Assembly: GCA_002787635.1 (NCBI GenBank)
Contig: PCXK01000007.1
Span: 375,877 to 439,876, forward strand
Direction: 5' to 3'
Length of the DNA stretch: 64,000 nucleotides
Source: Alphaproteobacteria bacterium CG11_big_fil_rev_8_21_14_0_20_39_49
GTDB taxonomy: Bacteria > Pseudomonadota > Alphaproteobacteria > Rickettsiales > UBA6187
Of the stretch, positions 61,747 to 64,000 are shown in pieces. A model generated the notes under the pieces. That model was not told the DNA's origin. It ran no database searches and worked only from the letters and a program-made list of their open reading frames with translations. The translations under genes were made by a program, and so were the position numbers. How positions within the stretch are numbered: the first letter of the stretch is position 1; the number at the start of each line of letters is the position of its first letter.

Positions 61747-61772
61747 AAGGGGAGTTTTTAACTCCCCTTAAA
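61747..61772. terminator. Terminator between gapR and the DUF465 gene
   Basis: A 9-bp stem AAGGGGAGT/ACTCCCCTT with a TTTTA loop and A-rich and T-rich sides, so it can act in both directions. It lies just after the gapR stop and before the end of the convergent gene. Confidence 0.85.
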
Positions 61773-61799
61773 TTAACATTTGTAGATTGCAGAAAATTC

Positions 61800-61988
61800 T
61801 CACGCAGCTTTCTTAAAATCACCTACATTTCTTCGAAGTAGCTTGATTTCATCTTTGAGCAATAACTTCTGCTTCTTTATTCTTGATATTTCCGTTGTCG
61901 GTAGGTGATGTATATAAGCGTTGTGTAATTCCTCTTCTAATTGCTTATGTTTTTCATTTAGTGTCTTTATATGAGTAGTAATTGACAT
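61800..61988 (-). CDS. DUF465/YdcH family small protein
   Basis: A 62-residue helical-hairpin protein: MSITTHIKTLNEKHKQLEEE, then HLPTTEISRIKKQKLLLKDE. This is the DUF465 family (PF04325), short coiled coils of unknown function. The ATG at 61988 has a perfect AAGGAGG 6 nt upstream; a frame extending to 62072 would add an unrelated leader. It is a monocistronic gene opposite gapR. Confidence 0.88.
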   Translation of the reverse strand: MSITTHIKTLNEKHKQLEEELHNAYIHHLPTTEISRIKKQKLLLKDEIKLLRRNVGDFKKAA

Positions 61989-62142
61989 TAATACCTCCTT
62001 GATTGTTAATTGATTAACTAACGGATAAAAAGGATAACATAATTCTTTCCGGATTAAAATAATAAATGACATTTTTTTCTTAAAAAAATATAAATTACAT
62101 GCATTTAATCTTCGTTATTTTTGTAAAAATGGAATTGTTATT

Positions 62143-62709
62143 ATGGATAAAAAAATTATAATTGCTATAAGTGGTGCATCAGGTGCTATTTACGGAATAA
62201 GGCTACTTGAAGCACTTAAGCAAACCAATATAGAAACTCATCTTATAATAAGTAAGGCTGCGAGAATTACTATCGCTCAGGAAACTAAATATAAACTATC
62301 CGATGTTGAGAAGCTTGCCGATAAGAATTATAACATAGAAGATATCGGTGCTGCCATATCCAGCGGTTCATTTAATACTATGGGTATGATTGTAGTGCCA
62401 TGCTCAATAAAAACCATGTCAGAGATATGCACCGGAGTTACCTCAAACCTGATAAGCAGGGCTGCCGATGTAATATTAAAAGAAAGACGCAAGCTTGTAC
62501 TTGCGATCAGGGAAACGCCTTTTCATTTGGGGCATCTGCGTACAATGACCGACTTAACTGAAATGGGAGCTATTATAGTTCCGCCCCTACCTGCTTTTTA
62601 TCCTAAGCCGGAGACCGTTGAAGAAATAGTAGATCATAGTGTCGGGAGGCTATTGGATATTTTTAATATTGAAAATAATCTGGTAAAAAGATGGGGTGGA
62701 TTAAGGTAA
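62143..62709 (+). CDS. ubiX: Flavin prenyltransferase
   Basis: Makes prenylated FMN, the cofactor of UbiD decarboxylase in ubiquinone synthesis. 188 residues. SGASGAIYGIRLLEAL at the N-terminus, PCSIKTMSEICTG with the prenyl/FMN-site residues, and RETPFHLGHLRTM are the family signatures. ubiD is not adjacent. It links to the UbiH-type gene at the other end of the window only by pathway. Confidence 0.96.
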   Translation: MDKKIIIAISGASGAIYGIRLLEALKQTNIETHLIISKAARITIAQETKYKLSDVEKLADKNYNIEDIGAAISSGSFNTMGMIVVPCSIKTMSEICTGVTSNLISRAADVILKERRKLVLAIRETPFHLGHLRTMTDLTEMGAIIVPPLPAFYPKPETVEEIVDHSVGRLLDIFNIENNLVKRWGGLR

Positions 62710-62980
62710 ATTGTAATAAGAGTTCTTATATATTACCTTTGGTAGAATTTTTAATAATTTTATTTAAAATATGCATATAATATACTGCAATTTAAAATTG
62801 AAAATAGTTCTTGATATTATTAGTTAAATTTAATTGTTATAAGTCCCGAAATGGCACGCCTGATACTAAAATGATACAAAAGTTGCCTGATTTTGCATTT
62901 TATCCTTGCTATTTGTATGTTTTTTGTGTATAAACCTGTCCAAACTTTAAAAAATTAACTATAATGTTGGGGTTAGTATC
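62710..62980. other. AT-rich leader of the DUF4347 gene
   Basis: 271 nt with no ORF or repeat that I can see. A TATAAT-like box (62960-62965) lies only about 16 nt before the TTG start, so it is more likely chance than promoter. The ribosome site is weak (TTGGGG). Confidence 0.4.
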
Positions 62981-64000
62981 TTGAGCACGAATAAAAAAGT
63001 ATTTTTTCCATTGGAAGATAGAATTGTATTAGATGCGGCAGCTTTGGCAGTAGCAACTGATAACTTAAACGATGATAATCATAGCGTAAATGATTACTCA
63101 AATAGCGATACGAATGATAACGATACTAACCAAAATCCGCTGGATAGTATTGTAGAAGGCGTAGCTCCTTTAGCAAATAACCGAGTTGTTATAGTTGATG
63201 AAAGGTCGGATCCCGACAACGAAATCCGTAATTACTTAGAGCAAAATAACGTTACCGTACATACTATTAAGGCAGATCAGGACGGTGTTAAAGAAATCTC
63301 GTCCATACTTGGGAAATACCAAACAGTCGAAACTTTAGATATAATATCGCATGGTGATGAAGGTGAAATGCACCTTGGTAATGCCATATTAGATAACTCC
63401 ACAATCGATCAGTATTATCAGGAACTGCAAAACTGGTCTAAAAGCTTTACCGACACAGCGGACATAATGATATATGCCTGCGATGTAGCTTCAGGTGTAG
63501 ACGGTGTTCACTTTGTAGAGCGTATTTCGCAAATTACCGGCACAGATATTGCGTCATCTGATGATGTAACAGGAAAGTCCGGTGATTGGACGTTGGAGTA
63601 TTTTATAGGTAATGTGGATTCCGGTCTTATAATCGATTCAAACGCTGATATTGATGTTGACCTAAAAAGCAAAAGTAAAGACGGTGGCAGCAAGAACAAA
63701 GCTCCTGAGGTAGAGGATATTAAAGTTAAGACTGCTGCCGATACAAATATATCCATTGCCCTTGAAGGCAGTGATGATAAAGCTGAAAGCCAGTTGACCT
63801 TCTCATTTATTGAGTTGCCTAATTCAGGTCAAGGTAAATTCGTATTAAACGGTAGTACGATACAGCTAGGTGATGAAATTTCGTATGATGACAGAGATGA
63901 TATAATATTTGACCCTGCTGCAAATTTTGACGGAAAGGCAAAAGCTAAATATGTAGCTACCGATGACGATGGAGCTAAAAGTAAGTATGGCAAGATATAT
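62981..64000 (+). CDS. Large DUF4347 surface/secreted protein, 5' part
   Basis: 340 codons are visible with no stop, so the protein continues past the window. The N-terminus reads PLEDRIVLDAAAL (residues 10-22), a variant of the LEPR-x-LL motif that opens large secreted alphaproteobacterial and cyanobacterial adhesins. A DUF4347 domain follows (about 65-215: VVIVDERSDP, ISHGDEGEMHLG, MIYACDVASG). Then come cadherin/Ig-like repeat segments rich in Asp and Gly (from about 230: NKAPEVEDIKVKT, DDDGAKSKYGKIY), of the tandem-Ig type. No signal peptide is seen, which suits type I secretion. Start is TTG at 62981; an overlapping ATG at 62964 is out of frame. Confidence 0.85.
   Translation, partial: MSTNKKVFFPLEDRIVLDAAALAVATDNLNDDNHSVNDYSNSDTNDNDTNQNPLDSIVEGVAPLANNRVVIVDERSDPDNEIRNYLEQNNVTVHTIKADQDGVKEISSILGKYQTVETLDIISHGDEGEMHLGNAILDNSTIDQYYQELQNWSKSFTDTADIMIYACDVASGVDGVHFVERISQITGTDIASSDDVTGKSGDWTLEYFIGNVDSGLIIDSNADIDVDLKSKSKDGGSKNKAPEVEDIKVKTAADTNISIALEGSDDKAESQLTFSFIELPNSGQGKFVLNGSTIQLGDEISYDDRDDIIFDPAANFDGKAKAKYVATDDDGAKSKYGKIY

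Noticed and set aside
62960-62965. TATAAT as promoter of the DUF4347 gene
   Set aside because: It lies too close to the start codon and has no matching -35 box; likely chance in AT-rich DNA.

Overview
The window is chromosomal DNA of an AT-rich alphaproteobacterium. The gene blocks argS-SPOR-nagZ, rpsF-rpsR-rplI-dnaB-alr-mlaE-mlaF-radA-cvpA-purF, and the GapR/DUF2312, NDUFS6-like zinc-finger and type 2 ferredoxin-NADP reductase genes are all typical of Alphaproteobacteria. The AT richness, the MPP-like M16 peptidase and the many short intergenic palindromes recall Rickettsiales or a similar host-associated lineage. However, purA, purB and purF, queuosine genes, and dapD/dapE show a biosynthetic capacity greater than that of Rickettsia itself. 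I cannot name the genus from sequence alone.

Layout. 1-5.1 kb: start of purA, a small helical protein, a FolM-like SDR, a Kef-type antiporter, a ubiquinone-type hydroxylase, and a lineage-specific protein whose N-terminus resembles a myristoylation signal. 5.1-15 kb (mostly minus strand): apaG, queF, GNAT, queC, a thioredoxin-like protein, an LPG-synthase-type membrane protein with a GT2 glycosyltransferase, folD, ferredoxin-NADP reductase, thioesterase, ftsK. 15-28 kb: yraN, a lipoprotein, a 53-residue zinc-finger protein, gyrA-coaD, dapD-dapE, TlpA-like protein, rmuC, glmU-prmA. 28-33 kb: two paralogous class-3-lipase-like proteins, rfbB with an M16 peptidase. 33.4-40.4 kb: ssb, then a two-partner secretion locus (large exoprotein and its outer-membrane transporter) with a convergent LapG-like periplasmic protease. 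40.6-46.6 kb: tRNA-Met, purB, an unknown protein, polA. 46.9-62.7 kb: a long plus-strand housekeeping run from rpsF to ubiX. 63-64 kb: start of a large DUF4347 surface or secreted protein, cut by the window end.

The most interesting biology is the 34-40 kb locus. The secreted beta-helix exoprotein has only two cysteines outside its signal peptide, and they form a CxxxxC pair at its extreme C-terminus. Its TpsB transporter follows directly, and a BTLCP/LapG-type cysteine protease lies opposite with a 4-bp overlap. This is the parts list of the CdrA/CdrB-LapG type of releasable adhesin of Pseudomonas. A second large surface-protein candidate begins at 62,981.

The intergenic DNA is full of palindromic repeats. 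One family (about 110-150 bp, terminal inverted repeats around GAGTGTTCAATAAAC) has four copies. Three are flanked by clear 8-10 bp direct duplications, which argues that they were inserted by a transposase and are MITE-like. A second family is built on a CCCGACTTGTTCGGGG hairpin. No insertion sequence, prophage, CRISPR array or rRNA operon is seen.
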